DNA of 41,708 nucleotides from Rhodosporidiobolus odoratus (Eukaryota > Basidiomycota > Microbotryomycetes > Sporidiobolales > Sporidiobolaceae). The stretch spans positions 1-41,708 of the forward strand of contig JAOANU010000036.1 of the NCBI GenBank assembly GCA_034387635.1, given 5' to 3'. This document shows positions 1-10,256 of the stretch, in pieces (within the stretch, counting starts at the first letter, position 1; each line of letters begins with the position of its first letter). The position numbers and the translations under genes are program-made. The notes beneath the pieces were generated by a model. That model worked only from the letters and a program-made list of their open reading frames with translations, did no database searches and had not been told where the DNA came from.

Positions 1-1
1 G

Positions 2-1306
2 AGAGTTCTCGAAGCTCTGGAGGAAGGCGATGAAGGAGTCTGGAGGGAGGTGTCGGGCGTGGTGGAGAAGCTGGCGACGGGAGTAAGGGAGTTTGGCGAC
101 AGGGTTAGAGGGGCGCAAGAGCTCGAGTTTGAGGGCGGGGCGGCGACCATCCGAGGTCAGAGGGCGCCAGGAGGGAGCGCAGACGAGAAGGAGAGGGAGA
201 AGGAGAAGAGGCGAAGATCGGGCTTGTATGGTCGCTTTGACGAAGTCGACCCGATCCACCAAAGAGGACCGCTTCGTATCTCCATCCCGACCTCATCGTC
301 TCTCCCTCTTCATTCGACACCTGCTTCAGCCTTGGCCGCTCGACAAGCCGCCCTTGCTCGCCTGACAGGATCCGCTTCCTCCCCTCTCCCTCCCTCGCCT
401 TCTCCCCTACGTCGACAAGCCCCGGCGTTCTCTCCTCCAGCAGCCTACGCCGACTTTGCTCCATCCTCTTCTGCTCCCTCACGCACTCAGCTATGCGCGC
501 CTTCATCCTCCACACAAGCCCACCTAACCTCCCTGACTCTCCCCCTCCGTTCCCTTCAAGCCAAACTTCGTCTTCTGTCCTCCGATCTGTCCACCTTACC
601 TCCGTCGCCTGACCGTCAGCCATCCTCTTCACCAGACATTGAGCGGATCCTGGCGACGTACGATTCCCTGTCCCTCGAAATTGATCGACTCGGCGGGGCT
701 TGGAAAGAAGGAAGAGCCGCCTTACGGGTAGGATTGGGCGTTGACGCGCCCCCTCCTCTCCCTTTCTCCGATGCTGAGGCAGAGGAAGACGATCACCAAC
801 GGATAGGTCCAGAGCCCCTCAGCGACGGCGAGGACCACGACGCCCCGCCCTCCCCGATCACGACTACGATTGCGTCAAGCGGTGCTAAAAATCCATCTCG
901 AGACGCATTCGCGACTCTCGATCTTTCTTCCCCCTCTGCCTCAGCCACTAGCGATCTTGATCTCGATATGGGACAACGACAAGCCCTTCTCGACGCCGCT
1001 CTTTCTTTGTCGCTCTCTCCTCCCCCTTCTTCCGACGCAGATAAAGTCTTTGAAGCCGTCGCTGGTCCACCTTCTCGTTCTCGTACAGATGGAGAGAAGC
1101 TGAGCAGGGAGGAACGGATTAGGAGGATGAGAGAGGCGAGGGAGGCGTTGGCTGCGGGCAGGGTTTCGTTAGGCGGCGTCGGTGGGGGTGGAGTGGAAGG
1201 AGGAGGAGGAGCAGGGGGCAAGGATGGGACGAAAGCGATGGTAGGAGAGTTGAGGGAGGTTTTGAGGGAGATTAATAGGGAGAGGGGGAGGGGAATGGAG
1301 GTATGA
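2..1306 (+). CDS. 3' part of a gene for an unrecognised low-complexity protein (5' end outside window)
   Basis: The reading frame is already open at base 2 and runs 434 codons to TGA at 1304-1306. No ATG near its left edge looks like a start, so the gene begins upstream of the window. The visible protein opens with an acidic, helix-prone stretch (about residues 1-70, rich in E, R, K). A long Ser/Pro/Leu-rich disordered middle follows, with repeated SPPP-like runs. Near the C-terminus is a charged segment containing the pattern SREERIRRMREAREAL, which looks like a short amphipathic helix. A Gly-rich linker and a final helix ending in MEV complete it. I recognise no catalytic or binding domain. 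It converges on the MYND gene whose stop is at 1700. Coding status is supported by length and codon bias; function is unknown. Confidence 0.7.
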   Translation, partial: RVLEALEEGDEGVWREVSGVVEKLATGVREFGDRVRGAQELEFEGGAATIRGQRAPGGSADEKEREKEKRRRSGLYGRFDEVDPIHQRGPLRISIPTSSSLPLHSTPASALAARQAALARLTGSASSPLPPSPSPLRRQAPAFSPPAAYADFAPSSSAPSRTQLCAPSSSTQAHLTSLTLPLRSLQAKLRLLSSDLSTLPPSPDRQPSSSPDIERILATYDSLSLEIDRLGGAWKEGRAALRVGLGVDAPPPLPFSDAEAEEDDHQRIGPEPLSDGEDHDAPPSPITTTIASSGAKNPSRDAFATLDLSSPSASATSDLDLDMGQRQALLDAALSLSLSPPPSSDADKVFEAVAGPPSRSRTDGEKLSREERIRRMREAREALAAGRVSLGGVGGGGVEGGGGAGGKDGTKAMVGELREVLREINRERGRGMEV

Positions 1307-1699
1307 GAGAGTGAGAGCCGAGTTTGAGCGGGTGATACCAGTACTTCGTTGTCATTCTCCCTGAGTGGCTTAGTGTATACCGTCATCATTGTGAAGCTGG
1401 GCTCGAACCATTGTAATGCGTTGAAGTAGGCGCGGGTTAAGTACGAGAAAGGAAACAGCGAATGTGCGACAGCCATGCTTCCTTTTCATATCGTTCCGAC
1501 CAGCACAAGCTGTGTCCCTGGTAGAGCAGAGGCTGGTTGGGCTTTCTGGCGGCATGGACAGGCAACAAGGGTAAGCGAGGTCCGAGGTTGTTGCAACTTG
1601 TCAGTCAAGTGCTAGATGCTTGATGTAGGTGCAGCTATTTCGGAGTCTTTGGCGTCTCAACTACGGGGTTTAGAGTCACGAATATGCTGGTCAGACTGC
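1307..1699. other. Intergenic region between convergent genes
   Basis: This stretch lies between two convergent stop codons. I see no coding exon, tRNA or repeat in it. A short piece near 1519 resembles a tRNA D-arm by chance, but no matching T-arm or acceptor stem is present. It presumably holds the 3' untranslated regions and polyadenylation sites of both neighbours. Confidence 0.5.
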
Positions 1700-2568
1700 T
1701 CACCACAACTTCTGCTTCGATAGGATGGGTCTTCGACAATTCTTCTTGTACGTAATCTGCAACACGACAAGCAGCCATTGACACAGAAGTAGCGGATCAA
1801 GTCCCGCCGGCTTGCGGGCAATGGCGAACCCGAGCTGGGCCCTAACGAGGCATAGATGTGCAAGGGTGGGCGGTAAGGACGCCACCTGAGTCAGGTTGAC
1901 TGGGGCCATCAATGTCCAGTACCACGCACTAGCGTCCTGCACGGTCAACATAGGTTCGCTGATCATATACGGCTCCCAGCTGTGACTGTCGGCTTGTCGC
2001 ACGTATGTGAGGTGGCGGACAGCGAGTCGGAGGTCGTTGCGCGTCAAAAGCGACATGGTGCGGTCCTCACCCTCTGCTACGAGAAGGACAAGAGCAGTCT
2101 ATACGACACGGCACATCAGCTGGGTAAGACTGCGATATTGATATGCACAAATAGAAAGAGCGTGGACTTACTTGCGATTGTACAGCGGAAGCCTTCGTCA
2201 TTCTCATGACCTCTTCCGAGATGCTGGGAGCTTGCGCCCCATCAGGAAGCTTGCATGTAAATTGTCGATGCTCCAGCATGTCCACCAGGTCGTGCCTCGC
2301 CAATGGCGGCCAGACGAAAGGATTGGCGTTCTTCCCACAGACGAGCTTATGTGCCGGCCAAATCTGGACAGCAGTCTGTTTGCGGTCAGCATGCAAAGCT
2401 GGGATAAGCGGTCCCAACGTGAGGCAGAAAGAACCAAAGGGGACGTACCAGCTTCTGATGTGCCCTCGAGCAGAAGAAAAGCGCGAGACCATGCCCTGCG
2501 CACGCACTGCACTTCTGCGTCGTCTTTTTTCCACACACGCAGCAGTCTCCTGTGGCGATACTGCTCAT
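1700..2568 (-). CDS. MYND-type zinc finger protein
   Basis: Three exons fit: 2568-2449, 2363-2172 and 2098-1700, with GT-AG introns at 2448-2364 (GTACGT donor) and 2171-2099 (GTAAGT donor). The product is about 235-240 residues. The N-terminus carries a MYND finger: a first C-x2-C pair at residues 9-12, a second C-x2-C pair (KCSAC), then FFCSRAHQK, and after intron 1 WPAHKLVC. The usual seventh ligand Cys is His here, as in some MYND proteins. MYND fingers bind proline-rich partner peptides. The rest of the protein has no domain I recognise, though it includes a hydrophobic, helix-rich C-terminal third. It is divergent from a related gene starting at 3121. Splice phases agree at both introns, so the model is fairly secure; the biological role is not. 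Confidence 0.8.
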
Positions 2569-3120
2569 CCTGGTTCTGTGCTAGTATACCGAGGGCAGCG
2601 AAGAGCTCCTGATTGAAGGGGAAGGGGAAGAAGCGGAGATGGAGGGGTGCTCGAAAGACAGTGGGTGGCGATGAACGTGTCGTGTAGAGTGTTCCGAGCC
2701 CTTTTGATTGGTTTCCAAGGTATCAAACTGTCGAGTGCGGATGGAGGAGGATGAAGAAGTTTCAACTGATGAGAAGTTTGTCTCTTGTAACGCCGTCGAC
2801 TCGTCTCTGTCTGCCTAGAAAGTCTAGGAGTGTCAAAAACAGTCGCTGCATTGATCAGTATCGCCTGTCGCCGTAGCAACCAGTCCCGTCGTGTTCTCAC
2901 GCTCCTACCCTCGACGTCGCCGGCGTTTCTTCTGGGTCAATATCGTATGCCAGCTCTGTGCCCATCAGCCGAGCGTATCGTATGTGCTCAGCCGTTTCAC
3001 CTCACAGCCCTCGCCCCTTTTCAGTCTACCCAGTTACCCACCCGCGCACCGCTTGCAGCTCGCGGCCTCTTCTACCTTGATCCCTTTCTTGCGCCGAACT
3101 CGTACCTCCTGCCGCATCCG
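2569..3120. promoter_or_regulatory. Shared upstream region of two divergent MYND genes
   Basis: These 552 bases separate the start codons of the MYND gene on the minus strand and its relative on the plus strand. The region must hold the promoter of at least the intact gene. I see no clear TATA box or paired operator-like repeat. Open frames in it are short and have no family signature. Confidence 0.4.
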
Positions 3121-3896
3121 ATGGCCCCTGTCGCCACCGGCTCATGTTGTGTCTGCGGCAAGACGACCTCCCAGAAGTGCGGATCCTGCCCGTCGAAGGG
3201 CTACGACCTTTTTTTCTGGAGCACTAGATTGCGGAGACGGGAATACGATCACTCGGCGCATAGCTCTCTGCGCGGGGGTTCAGAAGCGGCCTATTCAGAA
3301 CATGATGGTCTGTCTCTTTTCGCTGGTTTCTCCTCCTCTCTATGCTGACTCAGGTCTTTTTGCTGGCTTCAGTTGATCCTGCAGAACCTCTTCCTGAAGG
3401 CTTTGTAGCCTACTCGAACAGTATCCTAGTCATGCTGCGCGGGCTGCGCTGGTGCCGATTCTACAAGGAAGGGTCATCCACGACGACCCCGTTTGACGTC
3501 CTCTCCGGCTTCGAGCAAGAAGCCCGGTAAAGCGTCCACACTCGAGCAGTGATCGATGAGACCGCACCTTGGATGACTCCGTTGGGCCACAAGTGCCTCG
3601 TCCTTTTCGCCTTGTATGAGCACCTTCAGTCTGAATCGCCGCCCGCCGATGTCAACCGTGACTTGGGTTGGTCTGCCTATCAAGAGGTCTTGCGGTATAT
3701 CGAGGAGGATTTGCGGAGAGCGGCGGACGCGAAAACGTCGGATCAGGTCCTGGATGCACTGCAGCGAACCATCATGGTCTATCCGCCGACAAAGGAGCCT
3801 AAACATTCTTCATCTCTCGCAATGAATACAGATATGTTTGCGTGTCGGTCCTGCGCAAAGGACTGGAGAGAATGTGTACTTCATTTACTGCTTTGA
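3121..3896 (+). pseudogene. Damaged MYND zinc-finger paralogue
   Basis: ATG at 3121 starts a protein whose first 36 residues match the neighbour: MAPVATGSCCVCGKTTSQKC against MSSIATGDCCVCGKKTTQKC, followed in both by a short Gly-containing loop and a Phe-Phe pair. In this copy the fifth ligand is lost: FFC has become FFW. The distal WPAHKxxC ligands are not found in frame. Downstream, two coding-like blocks remain, at about 3372-3530 (with MLRGLRWCRFYKEG) and about 3549-3896 (with LGWSAYQEVLRYIEEDL). They sit in different frames with stops between them, and no convincing intron joins them. I read this as an inverted duplicate of the MYND gene that has lost a working finger. A divergent but functional gene with unusual introns is the alternative. 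Confidence 0.5.
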
Positions 3897-3986
3897 CATT
3901 TTTGCCGCTTCGGGTCAAAAAGAGGAATAGACCAGAATTGCTACTGCTCAACCGCTCTCGACCTATTCTTACTCATACCTCCCCAC

Positions 3987-5339
3987 TCAGTGCAATCCCT
4001 CAGCGTACACCTCCTTGAAACTCTCGCGCTCCGCCAACGCTTCGAGCCACGCCGTCGTCTTCTGACCAACTTGGTGACCCGCACCAAGCGCTTCTTCGAG
4101 CTTCTTGATCGACGCGGCGAGGTCGGAGATGGAGGTTGCACCGCAGACAGCGAGGATGCGGACGAACCAGGCTCCGACGTGCAGGCTATGGACACGGAGA
4201 GGGGATCGTCAGTCTCAACAAAAATCGCTTGTACACCCAAAAGAAGGCCCATCTGGAAGAGGAAAGTATGAAGAGCAGGTACGTACTCGGCGAGGGAAAC
4301 CTGATCGCCGACTAGGAAGACGGTTCCAGGCTCGAACTTGGTCTCGAGAAGTGCAACCGTCTTGCCAATGTTGGTCCACAAGTCGGTAGATTTTTTGTAG
4401 AAGTCGGCCGCGTCTTGCTTGCCCTCGTACATCGCTAGTAGGCCGCCGTTTTCCTGCAGAAGACAAGAAGCAGTGAGCGCTCCGAAAGCAAAGCGAGGTG
4501 CATCGGGTTATAGAACAAGGAGGGAAGAGAACGCACAGCGATCTTCTTCTCGTAGAACGCTTTCAGCCTCTGATCCGAATCTCCAACTTCCTTCGCATAT
4601 CGTAAGAGCGCCTCCTGCCTGCCCTTGAGGAACCCACCTGGCATTCCTCCCAGCTTCGTTCGGCCCTCTTCCGCATTTCGGATGCAAAGGAGGAGCAGGT
4701 TCGGGTCGATGTCGTCCTTGTGAATCAGCTCGAGAAGGTCCTTCTGTCGAGCTGCGCGCTCGACCGTAGCGGGGGAGAGGGAGGGTGCCGGATGAGTGGT
4801 GGAACGAACGGTGGCCTGGTCGAGGAAATCCGTGACGGCGGTACTTCCAGAAATGGCCTTGAATTTGGTAGCGATGCCGTCTTCGACGGTGTGAGCGTAC
4901 GGGACGACCAGGACCGGGACGTGGCCACTGGGGGCAACTGTACGAGGTAAATCAGGTAAGCTTCCGCTGAAAGAGCGAGAAAGCGGGACGAGGCGAACGT
5001 ACTGCGAAGGAAGGCGGGGCTGAAGTTCTCTCCTTTGGCTGCAGGCGTATGAGGCGTCAGTATACGTGCTGACGGTACCATGGCTATACGGGAGCAAGCG
5101 TACAGAGGTCGACGATGCGCTTTTCCAACTCTTCGTCCGTGTAGCGCTTCTCGATGGCGGTAAGAAGGGCAGGCGCCGACCAGACAGAGCCAGTAAAGTG
5201 GTCTGCGAGAGATGGGGAGCCCCATAAGGCGGAAGGTGGGGTCAGCGCTTCAGCTTGCCTGAGTCGCGCACCCAGCAAGGCAGCATGGAACAGAACGGAA
5301 CATACAGAGAGTAGCCTTGGGTACGTGAGCGGCGGTCAT
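3987..5339 (-). CDS. Glutathione S-transferase-like protein
   Basis: Six exons join cleanly from ATG 5339 to TGA 3987-3989, giving about 310 residues. The N-terminal half has a thioredoxin-fold GST pattern: MTAAHVPKATLYHFTGSVW, then VPVLVVPY, where the cis-Pro of the glutathione-binding loop is expected, then a turn with the residues GSTAVTDFLD. The C-terminal half has the helical GST signature FLVGDQVSLADLHVGAW; the exon junction at 4287/4185 creates the usual SLAD motif, which confirms that splice. GSTs conjugate glutathione to electrophiles or act as peroxidases in the cytosol. The piece between the two domains (about residues 85-190) is longer than usual and charged, so total length exceeds the usual 200-230. 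The first exon is only 34 nt. The subfamily is uncertain; a fungal-specific or Ure2-like group is possible. Confidence 0.8.
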
Positions 5340-5778
5340 AGTATTTCTAGGCGTGGTGGAAGTAGAGGGGGAAGTCGCAGTCGCGTATGACGAGAACAGG
5401 TTCAGGGGAGGGACAGAAAATTTCTCCTGATCGCAATCAAGGGTGCCCTCTCGACTTTTTTGGGTAGCTCGCGCAAGCCCTTTGAGCTACATACGACATA
5501 GCATTAGCAAGTCGTAGTTAAGCGCGACGGTGATCTGTTCCGTCCCCGTGCGCGTGCGTGAAGCCTTCTCTTTTCTTTACGCCCTTTTTACGCCCGCTTG
5601 ACGCCCGCTATACAAACGCGCGACCACGGAGAATAATCGCTCGATCCTGCCGGGAACGTGAGTGACCTAAGAGACATAACATCAACAATACAGTTTGGCA
5701 AAACTACAAGATTACAAAACGCTTTTACTTCCGCGATGAGTACCCAGTCGAACAAGAAGTTGAGACAAGACTGCCCGC
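5340..5778. other. Intergenic region: GST promoter and transporter 3' end
   Basis: Both flanking genes are on the minus strand, so this holds the GST promoter and the transporter 3' region. A small direct repeat of ACGCCC occurs three times around 5579-5605, the last followed by CTATAC. No coding exon is supported. Confidence 0.4.
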
Positions 5779-8555
5779 TCACGGGTAGTACCGGAAGAGC
5801 GGATGCTTGTCGCCCAGCTCCTCGACCTCGGTAGCCGTCATTCCATCCAGCCCTAGCCTGCGCAGTGTCTCGGGATCATCCCTCATACTGGCCAGCGTCT
5901 CCCCATTCGCATTCTGCAAGTCGTCCGATACTCGTCCATACTTGGCGTCTCGCCGAGCGTTCTCGCGCTTGAGGTAGATGTGCAGGAAGAGGGAGAGGAT
6001 GACGGCCATGGCAGCGAAACCGAGTCCGACCCCGTGGCCTAGACGGTAGAGTGGCTTGTCTTGAGTGCGATACACGACGGAAGAGACGATACCTCCGGAG
6101 TTGCCGGTGGTGAACATCATGCCTGGCCGCAGGAAGGACCAGAGCCATAAGCGAAAGTGAGAGTGGGCAAAGGGAAGAGAGCGAACCCATGGCAGTTCCC
6201 CTTTTTAAGACGGGGCTCATGTTGTTGCCAGTCCAGGTTATGGTGTTGGCGATGCAAGGAGCAATACCGCAGACGCAGAGGAAGACTGCGTTAGGGACTC
6301 AAGTCAATAACAGTCGTGACTGCGCAGACTTCGGAAGAAAAGGAAGAATCAAAGGGGGCTCACTTGCGAAGTACGCCACTCCAGGCTTCTCGGTCGGATT
6401 GATCCCCAGGAGTATAGCGTAACCGATCACGACGATGCTCATCCAGAATACGTTTCCAAGACCGCGCTGCTTGATGCGATCAGAAAACAGCGCATTGACG
6501 AGGGTGACGATGAAGGCAAGGGCGTAGGGCGGTACCGAGAGGAGCTGAGATTGGGCGCGAGTCCAGGTACCGAGCTCGGCAATGATAGTCGGGGTGAAGA
6601 GCGACATCGAGTCTGTCGAAGGGGGACATCGAGGAGAAAAGTCAGAACTGAGAAGGTCAAGCTGGATGGACAGGCGAGTTTGTTGGCTTACAGAGAGGTC
6701 TGCAGCGCCGGAAGTGTCAGCACAGATAGATCAAAGAGGAGAGAGAAGGACATACTCAGCGACGCCGATGTAGATGAGCATGTCTGCAGGGCGCAAAAAG
6801 TACGGAAGGCTTAGCACAAATGCATGTGGAGAAAGGGGAGGGGCGTTGAGGCCTACAGATATAGGTGCGCTGCGCGAAGAATAGCCATCAGCGATGTGTA
6901 CAGATGTAGAGGCAGAAGAGGCGAGCACAAAGAGAGGAAACGCGACCCACCCAGTCAAGGAAAGCCGCCCTGATCAGCTTCCCGTTGAAGCCACCGGCCG
7001 AGCCTGTATCGTTCTTCAGACGTTTGATAACGAAAGCTCGCTCGCGTTCGTCGAGGAACTTGGCTTCCTGCAAAGAGATCAGGGGGATGAGCGATCTGAG
7101 CAGCAAAATCAGACAGAATGGGAAAACTCGCCTCTGGGAAATCGTCGATCATCCATGGCGAGATGCAGCCAACGACGAAAGTGGCCAAGCCTTCTAGGAT
7201 GAAGATCCACGCCTGCGCGATCGAGGGAATCGATGGGGATCAATGCGATGCGCGGAACCACGGCGAAGAACAGCAAGGCCGACATACCCAACCCGGTTTC
7301 CCACCCGTACCACCCATTTTACCGATAGCGTAGGCCAGTAGACCGCCACATGCGCCGGCCAAAGTAGCTGAAGAAAAGAAGATAGCGCTGCGCGGGAAAG
7401 AGACGATTGAAAGTAAGCTGACTGATATCGGCGCCAAGATAGGTCGACTGCAGCGCTTCCTGAGGAAGCGTCTCACAGCCCGCACCCGGAAAAGTAAAGA
7501 GAGGACTCACATTCGAAGCTGACTTTCGTTGCGCTTGTACCACGAGGCGAGGTAGAAGCAGCAGCCAGGAAACAAGGCGGATTCGGCCACTGCAGTCGCC
7601 GAGACAATCACTTGGTCAGTTCGGGAAGCCACAAGCGGGATGCAACTGGCACTTCAGGTGGTCTTTCTGAAGGCCGTGCGGGACCCTGGCGCGCTGTGCG
7701 CGGTACGTGAAGGAGAGGAGAGACCGGCTTACATCCTAGGAAGAAACGAGCAGCAGCGAGACCGGCAAAGTTGTGCACGATGCCCATCAGCGTCATGATA
7801 ATGCTGCGGGAAGGCACAGAGAGTGTGTCAAGCCGATTGAACAAAGCCGTCAGGACAGGAGCGGCCTTACCCCCAAGTGATCCTGCGTAGAATGTCGGGC
7901 GGTAGTCAGCACTGTCTCTCTGAGGAAAACTTCGCCGAGGGAAAGAGCTCACATGATAGCGGGAATGAAGCGTGAGGGGCGGAGCTTCTTCAGCAGGATG
8001 TTACTGGGAACTTCGGTGATGACCTGGAACAAGCAAAGCGCTTGCATGAGCTGATGTCTAGGCGCAACAGCAGGAGGGGTGCTAGCACACATATCCAACG
8101 AAGAAAACGAGTAGGGCGATCTGGAAGGACACAAAGAGAAGCACATATGGTCAGTGCTCTGTAGAAAGGGGAGAAAAACAAAGACGGGTGACAGTAAAGC
8201 GCACCTGGTACTGATTGCCTTGCAAGCCCAAGTCGGCTTCGAGCCCGTCTAGGCGCGCTTGGCCGATGTTGACGCGGTCGAGGAAGGAGAGCAGATACAA
8301 AAGGGAGAGAAATGGGACAAGCTGCGAAGTAAACGTGAAAAAGAGTGAGCTCTCCCCGTCCGTTGCCGCACCAGTGGCGCATTATATACATCTAGAAGTA
8401 CAATAGTCAAGTGATTGTACCTTGTAGTCAATCTTCCGGACGAGCTTGCGCTCTTCTTCGGGTGTGAACGTGGGGGGAATGTCGAGAGTCTTGTCCGCAA
8501 ACTCATGTTGGGAGTCAAGCGCTTTCTCCTTGTCGGAGAGTGATTGTGTAGACAT
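5779..8555 (-). CDS. Major facilitator superfamily transporter, anion:cation symporter (Dal5/Tna1-like)
   Basis: The gene runs from ATG 8555 to a stop at 5779-5781 in more than ten small exons. The N-terminal cytoplasmic tail (about 45 residues, acidic) ends in RKIDYKLVPFLSLLYLLSFL, the classic start of helix 1. DRVNIGQARL follows, then GNQYQIALLVFFVGYV (helix 2) and EVPSNILLKKLRPSRFIP, the loop 2-3 motif of the family. WGIIMTLMGIVHNFAGLAAA and ARFFLG mark helices 3-4. Later exons give FFSSATLAGACGGLLAYAIG, GPGW-like PGWAWIFILEG, and a long central loop with DFPEEAKFLDERER. The C-terminal helices follow, and a tail with KRENARRDAKYG and FRYYP. This is the layout of fungal allantoate/nicotinate/vitamin permeases: twelve helices, plasma membrane, proton-coupled uptake of a carboxylate. 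The exact substrate cannot be read from sequence. It is the most intron-rich gene in the window apart from SRP101 and the Zn2Cys6 factor. Confidence 0.9.
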
Positions 8556-9114
8556 ACTGGCGAACGATACCGCAACGCAAGCAGCGACAGCAGAGGGGCA
8601 AACAAAGGAAGCAAACTAGTCCCCCGCGGGTGCAATCGAAGCGTCCGGCTCAGGCTTTTCTCAGTAGCCGGCGCAGGTCTTGTGAGAAGGTCAAGTTCGT
8701 GGTCAGTCAGAGGTTGTGGCGCCCGGCGGTTGACGTGCACACAAGATGCGAGGGCAAGTCGGGAGGTACTTGGCTTGTCTTTGCAGCATTGAAGCGACAG
8801 AACGAGGAGGAAAACCTTCGGGTTCCGACTTTTCCTCTGTGCAAGCTATTCACTCTCGTAGTCGGCTGCCTGTCCAGCCGTGTTTCCCGTCATTGCCTCC
8901 ACTGCGTTCTCTGCCTGATGCAGAACCGCTCACCATCTCCAGCCAGTCGGGGAGAAGACACTCAGGTCTCTCTGCTCACCCCTTGATCCGGAAATGGCAA
9001 GCGGAGCCCGGCTTGGCTCGGGTTCTAAACTTCCCCCTCTTGGCAAAAGCTCTCAACCTCTCCCTCCTCTCATTCATCTCGCTTGTTTGCGACTGCCACG
9101 CCGAACTCCACAGC
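8556..9114. promoter_or_regulatory. Divergent promoter region of transporter and secreted-protein genes
   Basis: These 559 bases lie between two divergent start codons and must contain both promoters. Open frames inside it have no recognisable family. I see no defined operator. Confidence 0.4.
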
Positions 9115-9976
9115 ATGGTCCGCGCCGCCCTTCCTACCTTTATCGCGCTCGCTGCTGCTGGTTCGCTCACCTCTCCGTCCGCCGCCCAGATACAACCACG
9201 CTAACCCCTTGCTTCCCCTGGATCACAGTCGCCGCACACCCGAATGCGCCATCGTCTTCTTTCCACCAGCTCCTGAAGCGTCAAGAGATCTCGGGCGACG
9301 CGACCACTCAAGTTCAGGGACTGCTCGAACTTGCTCAAGAGGTGATCACGGATGTTGGGAACGGCAACGTAACGCAAGAATGCCAGAGCTGGGCTGGGTT
9401 ACTGGGTGTACGTTTTCCTCTGTCCCTCCGGGCGCGCACTCGGAGAATCCGCGAGCTGATCCAGGGTACGTACAGGCCTGTGAGGAGAACAACACCGACC
9501 AAGTCGAGATCGCCATCTGCGCCTGTAACTCCGACACCCTGACCGCCATGTCTAGCTGCGCCACAAACTACGGAAGCCAAGGCGAAGCCAACTCGGACGG
9601 TCCGTCCTATTTCTCCTTTCACTCCTCCTTTTTTCATCGCTCATTTCCTCCTCCTCTGGTATTGGGTTGAACAGGCTTCAACACCTTCTGCACGACTACG
9701 CTCCCTTCTATCACCAACTCCACCTCCTCCTCCGCTGTTTCCTCCGCCGCCGCCAGCGCAACCGGTGTGATCAGCTCGCTTTCTTCGGCCCTCTCCTCCG
9801 CGTCTAGCACCTCGTCTGCCGCATCCGCCAGCTCCAACAGTGCCAGCGCGTCCGCATCCGCGTCTGCGTCTGCGTCAGGATCTGGAGACTCGACCGGAGC
9901 CGCCAGCGGCCTGAAGGTTGTCGGCGGTGGTCTCGCGGGTCTCGTTGCGGCGGCGGTTTTCGCTTTGTCTATGTAG
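9115..9976 (+). CDS. Secreted, probably GPI-anchored Ser/Ala-rich surface protein
   Basis: Four exons fit. Exon 1 encodes a signal peptide, MVRAALPTFIALAAA, spliced to VAAHPNAPSSSF. A mature region with a KRQ processing-like site follows. The folded part (about 110 residues) has six cysteines: ECQSW, ACEEN, ICAC (two), SSCAT and FCTT. The C-terminal third is a Ser/Ala/Thr-rich stalk including a run of alternating Ser-Ala around 9840-9880. It is followed by SGDSTGAASG and a hydrophobic tail, LAGLVAAAVFALSM, which together look like a GPI attachment signal. Six spaced cysteines recall small fungal cell-wall proteins, but the spacing does not fit the eight-cysteine CFEM domain. A role in the cell wall or at the surface is inferred. 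Two donors are non-consensus (GTTCGC after exon 1, GTCCGT after exon 3). Confidence 0.75.
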
Positions 9977-10256
9977 TCAGCCGACGAGCTGGTCTCGACT
10001 CTTCTATACCCTTATAGCTCGCATGCCATGTTATCTCAAGTCATCTTTTCGACTCAGATCGTCCACGAGGAAGGACGACAAGCTTGTTACGGAGACTGCG
10101 ACCGAGGTACTGGCTACTACGAGAAGGAAAGCAACAACGACATTGAGGGTACTGCACGGACGAAGAAGAGGAAGAGAAAACAAGCAGACTATTCACACTG
10201 AACAACAGTGAGGAAGGACGAAGGACAGAAAAGTAATTAGATAACCCAGTTAAAAG

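Noticed and set aside
1385..1420. Sequence resembling a tRNA T-arm on the minus strand (GGTTCGAGCCC)
   Set aside because: The stem pairs for only three of five bases and no acceptor, D or anticodon arm fits around it.
1515..1545. CCTGGTAGAGCAGAGGC, like a tRNA D-arm
   Set aside because: No T-arm or matching acceptor stem occurs within tRNA distance.
9115..9976. CFEM domain
   Set aside because: CFEM needs eight cysteines in a set spacing; only six are present and the spacing differs.
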